From positions 1-47,639 of the forward strand of contig JAFURP010000017.1 of NCBI GenBank assembly GCA_017471785.1: a stretch of 47,639 nt of DNA, written 5' to 3'. The position numbers and the translations under genes are program-made. The first letter of the stretch is position 1. Each line of letters opens with the position of its first letter. The DNA comes from Clostridia bacterium (GTDB lineage: Bacteria > Bacillota > Clostridia > Christensenellales > Borkfalkiaceae). Under the pieces are notes generated by a model. The model was given only the letters and a program-made list of their open reading frames with translations, was not told where the DNA came from and searched no databases. Positions 24,727 through 32,828 of the stretch are shown piece after piece.

Positions 24727-26628
24727 TTATACCTCCGCTTTTTCTTGTTTTTCTTTTTGATACGCCGCCTTATGCGCCTGCATATGCGCGGCAAACCTCG
24801 CCTTGATCTCCGCCTTCTTCGTCGATTTTTTCAGCTCGGACGAAAGCAAATACCTCGTATGCTCGGTGATATGCAGCTCGTGATCGTCGTAATCGTCCAC
24901 GCCGACCTCGCCGCTTTTCAGCTCGTAATTCTCCTCGCTCGCCTTGGCGATATGGAGCGCGGAAATATCCCTCGCGTTTTCAAAGCTCCCGAACCCGAAC
25001 GCCTCCAAAACGCGGTTTTTGTTGACCGTGGATATCCTCCCGTCCTCGTCCGTAAGCAGCCCCGCCTCGTACAGCTTCAACACCGTCGCGCGCTTCTCCT
25101 CGGGCGTTTCCGCGTTCTCCGTCTCGAATTGCACGTCGTTCACCGAAAGATCGGTCGCGTTGAAATACCGCACCTGTATCCGTTTATTTTCTCCCGTGAG
25201 CGTCATAAGCCTCGCGGAGCCGGCAAACTCCCGATACAGGCGCAAGATCTGCCGTCCGATCTCCTTAAGCGCGTTCTCCACGCTCTTGAGGGTACCCGAA
25301 AGCCGCGATTCGTCCTGTGCGAGAAGCAGCTGCAACCCCGTCGCGCTCGTCACCTGCGTCGGCGTGGAATTTTGCGAGAGATCGCTCACGCCGCTGATGA
25401 GCGAAAACTCCTTTTCCAGCCACTCCTCCTCGGCGGCAAACTCGCTTGGAAAGCTACCCGTATCCAGCATCTCGGGCGCCTTACCGCCCTGACGGTAAAC
25501 GAGTATCTTCCCGGGAAGCAACCCCTCCTCGGACAGCTCGTCCGTATCCACCGACCCGTCCTCGACCGTCAATATCCCCATAGACAGCCTGTTCAAAAAC
25601 TCGTGCTTCCGATTGCGTACCGCGTTATAGGCGCGCTGTACGGGAATGAGCCTATCTATGATGCTCGCCCCGAAAAAGGCGCTCGGAAGGCGCATACAAT
25701 CCTGCTTCACGAACGGAAACACCCTCTCGCCGCGCTCGCCGTTCACGTACGGCAACGCCCCCGCGTACAACAGCTTACCGCCCGCAACGATCTCCAAGCG
25801 CCCGTCGGGATACGCGGCGCTCGGCTTGCGATACCGTTCGATCAATACCACGCCGTTCTTCGCCGTCGCGAAATGCATACCCACGCTCTCGAGCGGCTTT
25901 TTCCCCGCCGACGGCTCGCTGTACCCGATCAAGGTCAACTCGGAAATATCCTTTCCCGATACCTCCACGCCAAACCGCTCGTACACCTCGTCCACGGACG
26001 CCACTCTCGCGTGTATCAAGCTTTCCAGCTCCTCTATCCCCTCGGCGTTTAGACGGTCGGGATAGATCTCAAAGGGCGAAACGGCGGTAACGCTCACCTC
26101 CCCCTCGTACACGGGCGCGCCCTCCCCGTCGACCGCCACCTGCCTGCCGCCGCGCTCGTCCCAAGCGACCTTATAAAATCCGCTGCCGCAGACCTCCGCC
26201 CAAACGGCTGCTTTCGCCGCCGTTTCCGCAAAGCGTATCCGCTCTTGCGCGTAGCGCAACACGCCCGTAGCCAGCTTGGCGGCCTTCACGTCCGCGTCCT
26301 CGTCCGAAAAGGCGCGCACGCTCAGCTTGGGTCGAAGCTTTTCCAGCTTCGCGATCCTCGCCTCCACCATCGGCGCGATATGGTTAAAAACCCTGCGCGA
26401 TTGCCAGTAAAACTGCATATCCTCGCTCGCCACGCCGCCAAGCGGTGAAACGTCGCAATACTGATTGCCGCTGTAAAAATTCATATTCAACAGCCAACCG
26501 CTCTCCACCGCTCTCCGCTCCTCCCTTCTCCGCTCGAAATCGGCGGTGACCTCAGCGGCGAGCTTCGCCTCCTCGCGCTCTTTCGCGTTCTTTTTTTCCT
26601 CCTCGGAAATACCCAATTCGTCCAACAT
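24727..26628 (-). CDS. Phage portal protein, P22-like
   Basis: This 633-residue protein fits the P22-type portal: a long charged helical N-terminus, W-L-L-N-M-N-F-Y-S-G-N-Q-Y near 45, N-H-I-A-P-M-V-E-A-R near 85, G-S-G-F-Y-K-V-A-W-D near 150, and later L-L-P-G-K-I-L-V and S-G-V-S-D-L-S-Q-N, segments typical of these portals. Length is close to the family (about 700). The C-terminal 60 residues are Lys/Glu/Ala-rich and may form the barrel. AAAGGAG precedes the ATG. It forms the dodecameric vertex through which DNA is packed by the terminase. Confidence 0.82.
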   Translation of the reverse strand: MLDELGISEEEKKNAKEREEAKLAAEVTADFERRREERRAVESGWLLNMNFYSGNQYCDVSPLGGVASEDMQFYWQSRRVFNHIAPMVEARIAKLEKLRPKLSVRAFSDEDADVKAAKLATGVLRYAQERIRFAETAAKAAVWAEVCGSGFYKVAWDERGGRQVAVDGEGAPVYEGEVSVTAVSPFEIYPDRLNAEGIEELESLIHARVASVDEVYERFGVEVSGKDISELTLIGYSEPSAGKKPLESVGMHFATAKNGVVLIERYRKPSAAYPDGRLEIVAGGKLLYAGALPYVNGERGERVFPFVKQDCMRLPSAFFGASIIDRLIPVQRAYNAVRNRKHEFLNRLSMGILTVEDGSVDTDELSEEGLLPGKILVYRQGGKAPEMLDTGSFPSEFAAEEEWLEKEFSLISGVSDLSQNSTPTQVTSATGLQLLLAQDESRLSGTLKSVENALKEIGRQILRLYREFAGSARLMTLTGENKRIQVRYFNATDLSVNDVQFETENAETPEEKRATVLKLYEAGLLTDEDGRISTVNKNRVLEAFGFGSFENARDISALHIAKASEENYELKSGEVGVDDYDDHELHITEHTRYLLSSELKKSTKKAEIKARFAAHMQAHKAAYQKEKQEKAEV

Positions 26629-26640
26629 ATCTTTTCTCCT

Positions 26641-27018
26641 TTATGATTTTTTCACCACGCGCTTGCGCGGCTTTGCCCGTTTTTTTGCGACGGGCTTTTT
26701 GCTTTCGTCGAATACCTGCCCCTCGCCCTTCGCTTTTTTCTCCGCCGCCTTATCCCTTTCCAATAACGCCAACAGCCTCTTTTTCTCCGCCTCCAGCTCC
26801 TCGTCCGAAAGCCCCGTAAGCGAGCCTCCGCCCTCGCCGAGCAACAGCTGCACCGCTTTGAGATCGGGCGGCACGTCCTTCTTGATGCGCTTGCGCTTCA
26901 TCAGCTTCAGCTCCCCGTCCACCTCCGCGAACTCCTCGGTCACCTCGGCTACCTGAAACCCGAGCGCCACCTTTAAGAGGGTCTTGGAAAGCTCCTCGCT
27001 CTTGTCCTTCTTCGCCAC
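26641..27018 (-). CDS. Small-terminase-like protein lacking an N-terminal DNA-binding domain
   Basis: This 125-residue protein starts at GTG with AAGGAGGACTA upstream. It contains L-L-K-V-A-L-G-F, a strand pair G-E-L-K-L-M-K-R-K-R, and D-V-P-P-D-L-K-A-V-Q-L-L-L, which resembles the C-terminal half of many clostridial phage small terminases (K-x-V-P-P-D-x-x-A). The helix-turn-helix part usually in front is absent, and the last 20 residues are almost all Lys, Arg, Pro and Val. It lies between terminase large subunit and portal genes. If it is a small terminase, it probably binds DNA without sequence specificity. The assignment is tentative. Confidence 0.5.
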   Translation of the reverse strand: MAKKDKSEELSKTLLKVALGFQVAEVTEEFAEVDGELKLMKRKRIKKDVPPDLKAVQLLLGEGGGSLTGLSDEELEAEKKRLLALLERDKAAEKKAKGEGQVFDESKKPVAKKRAKPRKRVVKKS

Positions 27019-27033
27019 CGTAGTCCTCCTTAT

Positions 27034-28455
27034 TTATTTTCTCCGCATTTTCCTGAGCAACGCCTCCTTGTCCTTTTGGATCACCGACTTCGCCGCCTTA
27101 GGCGGCAGCTTTTTCGGCCGCGTCATCAAATAATACCGAAGCTCGTCGAGCGCGTGATCGTCCGCCTTTCTCGGCACGTCGCCGCTCCCCCAAAAATACC
27201 CCTTCAGCTCCCTGATCAAATGCACGCAGCTTTTGAAAATATACAAATTCGGCAATCCGTTTTTTCGGTTTAAGTAGCTCTTGACGCGCGCGATCCCCGA
27301 AAACAGATCCTTGTCCACGTCGGGATTGACCAAGATACCCCGCTCGTAAAAAAGATCGGCAACGCTTTTGACGCTCGCCAAGGTGCGTTGCTTGGCTGCG
27401 CTGTCTATCAACGCGCACACCCGCCCTCGCGCGTCCCTGTGCCAATCCAAGCGCTCGCAAATTTCCTTGATCTTCGCCGCGTGATGATCGACGTCCTTGC
27501 CCGCCTCGTAATGCTCCGCCACCACGTACACGTTATCGTCGTAATCGACGGCGTACCAATGCGCCGAGAGCGGATTGTTCAGCCCGGGATCGATGGAAAT
27601 GTCGTCCTGCCATTCCTTGGGTAACGCAAACGGCTCGATCACGTGCACGCGCTCGTCGAATTCGGGATACACCAACCCCTCGCCGCTCGCAAACCGACCG
27701 CTTTTTCTCGCCTGCAAGGTATCCTCGTCCATACACGCCTCCATCGCGGCGATCTCCCCCTCGTCGAGATAGGGATTGTCGCTCCACTCCATAAACTCGT
27801 ACCAAACCTCGCCGTCGTTAAAACGGTTGAGAAAGATATCGTTATAGATAAAGGTCAACCCCTTGAGAGGGGTCATCGTCCCGAAGATATCCCCCTTTTT
27901 ATCCAGCACGCGCATACGACATTCGAGGTAGATATCCTTGGGCGGCTCCTCGTCGAACCACACGAAATCGAGGGAGGTACCCTGAAACTTTTCCCTGCCC
28001 TGATCGCAGCTTTTGAACCCGATAACGGAAACGCCGCCGAATACGTTCCGCACGCGGATAAAATCGATCACGCCGCTTTCGGGCGCGTCCTTCCTACCGC
28101 TGAGCATCACGATCTCCTCTATCCAGTCCTTCCGCAAATAATGCAATATCTTCTTTTGCGCCACGTCGCGCTGTACCTGTTGAGAAAGGGACACCACCCA
28201 GCCGCACGCGTTTTCCCTGTTTTCGCGATAGGGATGCACGCCGCGCGCCATATACACGCACTCCACCGCGCCGCACTCCGTCTTACCCGAACGGTTGCCG
28301 CCGAACACCCAACGATTGCGCTTTTGGCATTTATGGAACGCGAGCTGCTTTTCGTGCACCCGCTCTCCCGTGTTATACGCCGCCAAAAAATCGGCTTCGC
28401 GCCGCCGCTTTTGCTCCGCTTCGATCCGCCGTAGCTTTTCTACAATATCTCTCAT
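27034..28455 (-). CDS. Phage terminase large subunit
   Basis: This 473-residue motor-nuclease packs DNA into the head. Walker A G-G-N-R-S-G-K-T is at 52-59 and Walker B D-F-V-W-F-D-E-E at 163-170, followed by T-M-T-P-L (coupling motif). The nuclease domain has acidic residues in I-S-I-D-P-G near 290, A-L-I-D-S near 350 and D-D-H-A-L-D-E-L-R-Y near 435, so both activities look intact. ATG 28455 is chosen since GGCGGTGAT lies just upstream. It is divergent from the plus-strand gene at 28510 with 54 bases between. Confidence 0.93.
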   Translation of the reverse strand: MRDIVEKLRRIEAEQKRRREADFLAAYNTGERVHEKQLAFHKCQKRNRWVFGGNRSGKTECGAVECVYMARGVHPYRENRENACGWVVSLSQQVQRDVAQKKILHYLRKDWIEEIVMLSGRKDAPESGVIDFIRVRNVFGGVSVIGFKSCDQGREKFQGTSLDFVWFDEEPPKDIYLECRMRVLDKKGDIFGTMTPLKGLTFIYNDIFLNRFNDGEVWYEFMEWSDNPYLDEGEIAAMEACMDEDTLQARKSGRFASGEGLVYPEFDERVHVIEPFALPKEWQDDISIDPGLNNPLSAHWYAVDYDDNVYVVAEHYEAGKDVDHHAAKIKEICERLDWHRDARGRVCALIDSAAKQRTLASVKSVADLFYERGILVNPDVDKDLFSGIARVKSYLNRKNGLPNLYIFKSCVHLIRELKGYFWGSGDVPRKADDHALDELRYYLMTRPKKLPPKAAKSVIQKDKEALLRKMRRK

Positions 28456-28496
28456 AATCACCGCCGATTTGGCAAAATCTCTCCGTCCCTTTCCGC

Positions 28497-28502
28497 TATA
28501 AT
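28497..28502 (+). promoter_or_regulatory. -10 box of the 28510 gene, predicted leaderless
   Basis: TATAAT ends 7 bases before the ATG and no ribosome binding site is present, so transcription should begin at or next to the start codon. No good -35 is seen. Confidence 0.5.
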
Positions 28503-28509
28503 CAAGCTT

Positions 28510-29208
28510 ATGAAAAAGTATATCTTTTCGGTTTTTGCCGCTTTGCTATATTTTTTATATTCCCTGTTCCCTCTCTCCGCGCTCAAGCCCCAAGCCGACG
28601 CGGAGAGCACTTACGCGTGCATACTCGGCGAAAGCACCTTTTTCTACACCGCGCGCGACGAACGGCAGGGACTTTTTTTGCTACCCCAAACCTATTTCGT
28701 CAAGGTCCTCGAAACCTCCCCCGACTTTTGCAAGATCGAATATTTGTACGACGACGATCGGGTGAAAAAGGTGGTCGGCTACGCCAAGACCTCTCAGCTC
28801 ACCTTCGTCGACTACGCCCCCCAAACCCCCTATTTATACCATTTGTTCGAGGTGGATTATCTACTGAACGGCGAGGAGGAGGACAACGCCTTAAACAAGA
28901 TCACGGTGACCTGCGCCTACTACGGCGATTACACGATCGGCTCGAAAACCTATTGCTATATCCTCCGCGGCGACGAGTTCGGCTATATCCCCAAGCCCGA
29001 AAGCCTGACCTATCCGAAAAACGACGAATACGCCGACCGCCTCGCCCAAACGGAGGCAGCGGAAACGCCTTTGGCGGAGGAGGATAGCGAAAGCTCGACG
29101 AGTCCGGCGCAGATCGCCATTTTGATCGCCCTTTGCCTGCTCGTCCCCGTCCTCGCCGCGCTCATCTTAAAGCCGCCCAAAAAACCGCCCTACGAAACGG
29201 AGGATTAG
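28510..29208 (+). CDS. Membrane-anchored SH3-like protein inside the capsid module
   Basis: This 232-residue protein has an N-terminal signal peptide (about 1-30), an extracytoplasmic beta-rich region (about 30-165) with an SH3-like opening (Y-F-V-K-V-L-E-T-S-P-D-F-C-K-I-E-Y, then V-G-Y-A-K), an acidic linker and a C-terminal membrane helix (about 196-215) with a basic tail. It is on the strand opposite to all surrounding phage-type genes and ends 4 bases from the convergent gene at 29213. Such self-contained genes within phage clusters are called morons. Its plan (signal, SH3-like, C-terminal anchor) echoes the end of the 786-residue protein at 33311-35671. No known function. Confidence 0.8.
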   Translation: MKKYIFSVFAALLYFLYSLFPLSALKPQADAESTYACILGESTFFYTARDERQGLFLLPQTYFVKVLETSPDFCKIEYLYDDDRVKKVVGYAKTSQLTFVDYAPQTPYLYHLFEVDYLLNGEEEDNALNKITVTCAYYGDYTIGSKTYCYILRGDEFGYIPKPESLTYPKNDEYADRLAQTEAAETPLAEEDSESSTSPAQIAILIALCLLVPVLAALILKPPKKPPYETED

Positions 29209-29212
29209 TTCT

Positions 29213-29731
29213 CTAAATCCCCAACCAACGCCGTTCGCTTTGCGAAATCGCGTCGTCGCGCCCCTCCCGCACGAAATCGTATATCCTCTTGAAAAAATCG
29301 TCTTGGGCAAATTCCGCCTCGAAGCGTTCCTCGGTCAAGCCCTCCGCCTCCAACATCGCCCCCGCCTTTTCGGACAAACGACGCAAACGGCGGAAATATT
29401 TGCTCTTGCTCCATTCCCCAAAGCCCGTCCGCTTATTTTCTTCCTTAACGGGCGCCTTTTTTATTTTCCGCTCCCTGCCGAAATATCGGATCTCCACGAG
29501 CAACCTCTCCACGGCGGAAAGCCGTCCGAGCACCCTTTCCACGCAAGCCTTCAGCCATTGCAAACGCTCCTTATGCAGTATCTCCTCCGCGAGATAGAGG
29601 GCGATCTCCTCAGCGGTCCTGTCGCTGCGGTAAGAAAGCACCGCGCGGTTTTTGATATGCTCCGCGTAATCCTCCCCGATAGTTTTCATCAACGGATACG
29701 CGTACAGCACCGCCTTCGTATAATTTTTCAT
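29213..29731 (-). CDS. Predicted regulator with sigma-region-4-like helix-turn-helix
   Basis: This 172-residue helical protein has L-S-A-V-E-R-L-L-V-E-I-R-Y-F-G near residue 95 followed by W-S-K-S-K-Y-F-R-R-L-R-R-L near 130, the spacing seen in sigma-70 region 4-like and ArpU-like late regulators of phages. No membrane segment is present. GAGAGGTGAT precedes the ATG. It is the first minus-strand gene downstream of the LexA-type box and could switch on the packaging genes. It might instead be an unrelated host protein; the fold call is weak. Confidence 0.55.
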   Translation of the reverse strand: MKNYTKAVLYAYPLMKTIGEDYAEHIKNRAVLSYRSDRTAEEIALYLAEEILHKERLQWLKACVERVLGRLSAVERLLVEIRYFGRERKIKKAPVKEENKRTGFGEWSKSKYFRRLRRLSEKAGAMLEAEGLTEERFEAEFAQDDFFKRIYDFVREGRDDAISQSERRWLGI

Positions 29732-29777
29732 ACTCTATCACCTCTCTTTTTCTATCTTAAGCTTAAATATAACGAAT

Positions 29778-29818
29778 GTCGTTGCAAGCCCTGCAAGCTC
29801 ATACAAACCCCTACCGCA
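29778..29818. repeat. Interspersed GTCGTTGC repeat, copy 2
   Basis: Starts GTCGTTGC, contains GCAAGCTC and ends CCCCTACCGCA, similar to 8519-8571 but missing about 12 bases in the middle. Confidence 0.4.
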
Positions 29819-29942
29819 GCGAGAAAAGCGCAAGCGCAACGATGAAATGCGTAACGGTTTCTTCGTTTTGCCCCGTGCGTTGCCATTATTACATACTTTC
29901 CCGATTTCGCAAGACCCTCGTTCCACCTTTTTGATAAAAACA

Positions 29943-29956
29943 CGAACATTTGTTCG
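29943..29956. promoter_or_regulatory. LexA/DinR-type SOS box
   Basis: CGAACATTTGTTCG is a perfect palindrome apart from the centre and fits the Gram-positive SOS box CGAACRNRYGTTYG at nearly every position. On the minus strand a possible -10 (TATACT) lies some 15 bases upstream of it, so bound LexA would block transcription toward the 29213-29731 gene and the packaging module. Confidence 0.65.
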
Positions 29957-30032
29957 CATTTGTTTATAGTATACACGGTTAAATATGACAGCAGTACGCC
30001 ACTTTTCCAAAATTTTCCAAAAAAATAAAGGG

Positions 30033-30054
30033 GCGGCTTCTGCCCCCAGCCGCC
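30033..30054 (-). terminator. Hairpin with minus-strand T-run
   Basis: GGCGGCT and AGCCGCC pair; on the minus strand CCTTTATTTTTTT follows. No gene lies upstream of it on that strand, so it may insulate the SOS-box promoter from antisense transcription of the two-component operon. Confidence 0.45.
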
Positions 30055-30070
30055 TCTTGACCGTAAACAC

Positions 30071-30117
30071 TTGCTTTTTCTTGGAAAATGCGGTATAATT
30101 TTTACAAAACCTTAACA
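30071..30117 (+). promoter_or_regulatory. Promoter and PhoP-type boxes of the OmpR-type regulator
   Basis: TTGCTT (30071-30076), 17 bases and TATAAT (30094-30099) form the promoter. TTTACA (30101) and TTAACA (30112) are 11 bases apart, like the repeated TTAACA boxes bound by PhoP-type regulators in Bacillus. This suggests self-regulation. Confidence 0.55.
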
Positions 30118-30180
30118 AATTTCAAACCTTTCGATAACGAAAGCGTTTTATAATAAACGAAAAAAAGGCAGGTAAACGGT

Positions 30181-30852
30181 ATGATCAAAATTTTGGTAGT
30201 CGAAGACGACAAATCGTTAAACGATCTCGTTTGCTCCTATCTTCGCGCAAGCGGCTACGAAACGACGGCTTGCTACGACGGCGAGGCGGCGCTGGACGAG
30301 ATGGAAAGGACCTCCTTTTCCATGGTGGTAACGGATATTATGATGCCGAAGGTAGACGGTTTCGCGCTTGCCGAAGCGATCCGCACAAGCGATAAACAAA
30401 TTCCCGTTTTGTTTATGTCCGCGCGCGACGATAAGCCGGCGAAAATGCGCGGCTATCAAGCGGGGATCGACGACTATATGGTCAAACCGTTCGATTTGGA
30501 CGAGCTGACGATGAAAGTGGGCGCCTTGCTTCGCCGCGCGAAGATCCACGCGGACAACAAGCTTTCCGTCGGCAATTTCACGATGGACTCGGAGGAGCGC
30601 GCCGCGTATATCGACGGCGAGGAATTGTCCTTAACCACGCGCGAATTCGACCTTTTGTTCAAGCTGTTGTCTTACCCCAAAAAGACTTTTACGCGCTCGG
30701 CGCTGATGAACGAATTTTGGGATTACGACTCCTCCGCCACCTCGCGCACGGTGGACGTATATATGGCGAAGCTGCGCGAAAAAACGTCGGCATGCAACGG
30801 CTTCGAGATCGTGACCGTACACGGCCTCGGCTACAAGGCGGTAATCAAATGA
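30181..30852 (+). CDS. OmpR/PhoB-family response regulator
   Basis: This 223-residue protein has a receiver domain with the acidic pocket E8-D9-D10, phosphoacceptor D52 in V-T-D-I-M-M-P and the conserved Lys in M-V-K-P-F-D, then a winged-helix DNA-binding domain (about 125-222) with L-T-T-R-E-F-D-L-L and R-T-V-D-V-Y-M-A-K-L-R. It overlaps the sensor kinase gene by ATGA, so the pair is co-translated. The ATG has AGGCAGG upstream. Its target is not evident, though TTTACA/TTAACA boxes in its own promoter region suggest a PhoP-like subgroup. Confidence 0.95.
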   Translation: MIKILVVEDDKSLNDLVCSYLRASGYETTACYDGEAALDEMERTSFSMVVTDIMMPKVDGFALAEAIRTSDKQIPVLFMSARDDKPAKMRGYQAGIDDYMVKPFDLDELTMKVGALLRRAKIHADNKLSVGNFTMDSEERAAYIDGEELSLTTREFDLLFKLLSYPKKTFTRSALMNEFWDYDSSATSRTVDVYMAKLREKTSACNGFEIVTVHGLGYKAVIK

Positions 30853-31901
30853 ACGACAAGAACGCGAAATTTTCCTTTTGGGGCGCGGTGATCTTTTTTA
30901 TCACGGTCGCCGCAACCGTAACCGTCGCTATGCTCGTCTTTTCTTGGGTAAACGAAAAAAGCGGCGGCGACAGGCAAACGATCGCGCTCGTTATGTTGCT
31001 CGTGATCCTGTTTTTATCCGTGCTTTGGACGCTCGCCGACCTAATCCGTCGGCGCATTATGGTCGATAAGCCGGTGGAGGATATCCTCGCCGCGACGGAA
31101 AAGATCGCCACGGGCGATTTCTCCGTACGCCTGCACCCTCGCCATAGCTTTGAATACTACGACGAATTCGACCGCATTATGGACAATATCAATCGTTTGT
31201 GCGAGGAGCTAGGCAGATCGGAAACGCTCAAAAACGATTTTATCGCCAACGTTTCCCACGAGCTTAAGACCCCCCTTTCCGTCATACAAAGCTACGCGGC
31301 GGCTTGCGGCAAAAAGAATACGGACGAGCAAACGCGCAAGGCGTATTTGCAAACGCTGGAAAACGCGGCGCGTCGCATGAGCGATCTCGTCGCGAATATC
31401 TTAAAGCTCAACAAGCTGGAAAACGCCGCCCTGCATCCCGAACGGGAATGGATACGGCTGGACGAACGGCTTGCCGAGGCGGTCGTAGAGCTGGAAACGC
31501 GCATTGAAAAAAAGGGGTTGGAGGTGGAAGCGGATCTAGACGAGGTGCGTATCTTCTCCGTCCCCGCCTATCTCGACCTCGTTTGGAGCAACTTACTTTC
31601 CAACGCCGTGAAATTCACGGACGAGGGCGGCAGGCTCGGCGTATCCCTCAAATTACGGGAGGGGCGCGCGATCGTCAAAATTTCGGATACCGGCTGCGGT
31701 ATCGACGCGGAAACGGGCAAGCGTATCTTCGATAAATTTTACCAAGGAGACACTTCACACGCCGCCGAGGGCAACGGCTTGGGGCTGGCGCTCGTGAAAC
31801 GGGTAGTCGATATTTTGGGCGGAGAGATCTCCGTCGAGAGTGAAAAGGGCAAGGGTAGCGTATTCACCGTCGTCCTCCGCGAAGCTACCGAAGCCGCTTA
31901 A
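30849..31901 (+). CDS. Sensor histidine kinase, two membrane helices, HAMP-like linker
   Basis: This 350-residue kinase has membrane helices at about 10-32 and 43-65 with a very short outside loop, a HAMP-like segment (about 72-122), the dimerisation domain with phosphoacceptor H137 in F-I-A-N-V-S-H-E-L-K-T-P, and the ATPase domain with the N box (W-S-N-L-L-S-N-A-V-K-F-T), G1 box (D-T-G-C-G-I) and G2 box (G-L-G-L-A-L-V). The short extracytoplasmic part suggests it senses the membrane or a partner protein. The ATG overlaps the regulator stop. Confidence 0.95.
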   Translation: MNDKNAKFSFWGAVIFFITVAATVTVAMLVFSWVNEKSGGDRQTIALVMLLVILFLSVLWTLADLIRRRIMVDKPVEDILAATEKIATGDFSVRLHPRHSFEYYDEFDRIMDNINRLCEELGRSETLKNDFIANVSHELKTPLSVIQSYAAACGKKNTDEQTRKAYLQTLENAARRMSDLVANILKLNKLENAALHPEREWIRLDERLAEAVVELETRIEKKGLEVEADLDEVRIFSVPAYLDLVWSNLLSNAVKFTDEGGRLGVSLKLREGRAIVKISDTGCGIDAETGKRIFDKFYQGDTSHAAEGNGLGLALVKRVVDILGGEISVESEKGKGSVFTVVLREATEAA

Positions 31902-31910
31902 CGAGGTTTT

Positions 31911-32828
31911 ATGGACAAAAAAGTTCTTTGGGAAAAATTGAAACGCCCGACGGGTTGGCTGCTCGCCGTTATCTATACGATAACCTTGCTTTGTATCGTC
32001 GGCGCGCTCGTTATTTTGTTCGTCGATTATCAAGGCACGGCGTTGGAGCTCGTGGCGTACGCCCTCTTCGGGCTTGCCGCCTGCACCCTCGCCTATTCGG
32101 TGTATACGATCGTCCTCTACGCCCCTATGATCAAGGGCAAGCTCAAAGGATGGCTGCACTCCATTCCCTTTATCCACAAGCTGTTGGAAAACTACGGCTT
32201 CCGCACCGTCCTTTTCTCGGCGGTATCCCTCGTTATATCCGTAGGGTATAGCGTATACAACGGCGTGATCGCTCTTATGCTCCCCTCCCTTTGGTACGGC
32301 GCGCTCGCCGCTTATTACATCTTACTCGTCGCCATGCGCGGCGGCATCACCCTCTACCACGGCAAAAATCGCGGCAAGGAGGGGGACGAGCTCGTGGAGC
32401 TCAAAAAATACCGCACTAGCGGTATCCTGCTCGTCGTCACCATTTTGGCGTTGTCGATCGCCATTTTGCAAATGGTCGCGGCAAACGAGGGCTTCGTGCA
32501 TATGGGGCTTATGATCTACGTCGCCGCCACCTACACCTTTTATAAGATCACGATGAGTATCGTAAATTTGGTACGGGCGAATAAGCAAACGGGCTATACG
32601 ATCCGCGCCCTGCGCGATATCAACCTAGCCGACGCGGCGGTGTCCGTGCTCGCCTTGCAAACGGCGATGTTCCATTCGTTCGGCGACGAGGGGCTCAACA
32701 CCGGTCTTGCCAACGCTTTGACGGGCGCGGCGGTATGCCTCGTCGTTTTGACGCTCGGCGTTATGATGATCGTCAGCGCGAACAAAAAACTCAAACAAGT
32801 AAAAAACACGAAGGAAATACAAGGATAA
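31911..32828 (+). CDS. Multi-pass membrane protein of unknown function
   Basis: This 305-residue protein has about eight membrane helices with a basic N-terminus, a charged cytoplasmic loop near 148-165 (N-R-G-K-E-G-D-E-L-V-E-L-K-K-Y) and a Lys-rich tail. GAGG precedes the ATG, 9 bases after the kinase stop. Its gene follows the two-component genes and precedes a two-helix membrane protein, so it is probably part of the same signalling operon. I do not recognise the family. Confidence 0.85.
   Translation: MDKKVLWEKLKRPTGWLLAVIYTITLLCIVGALVILFVDYQGTALELVAYALFGLAACTLAYSVYTIVLYAPMIKGKLKGWLHSIPFIHKLLENYGFRTVLFSAVSLVISVGYSVYNGVIALMLPSLWYGALAAYYILLVAMRGGITLYHGKNRGKEGDELVELKKYRTSGILLVVTILALSIAILQMVAANEGFVHMGLMIYVAATYTFYKITMSIVNLVRANKQTGYTIRALRDINLADAAVSVLALQTAMFHSFGDEGLNTGLANALTGAAVCLVVLTLGVMMIVSANKKLKQVKNTKEIQG

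Larger units (their letters stand above)
29732..30180. other. Intergenic region between capsid module and two-component system
   Basis: This 449-base gap holds, in order, a GTCGTTGC-type repeat (29778-29818), a LexA-type box (29943-29956), a GGCGGCT/AGCCGCC hairpin (30033-30054) with a T-run on the minus strand, and the promoter and TTAACA-type boxes of the response regulator (30071-30117). Short frames read across it on the minus strand, but none has a convincing start and product. Confidence 0.6.

Noticed and set aside
29738..30118. Minus-strand frame of 126 codons and a 74-codon frame in the same gap
   Set aside because: Composition is unlike a protein, starts lack ribosome binding sites, and the frames run through the SOS box, a repeat and a terminator-like hairpin.
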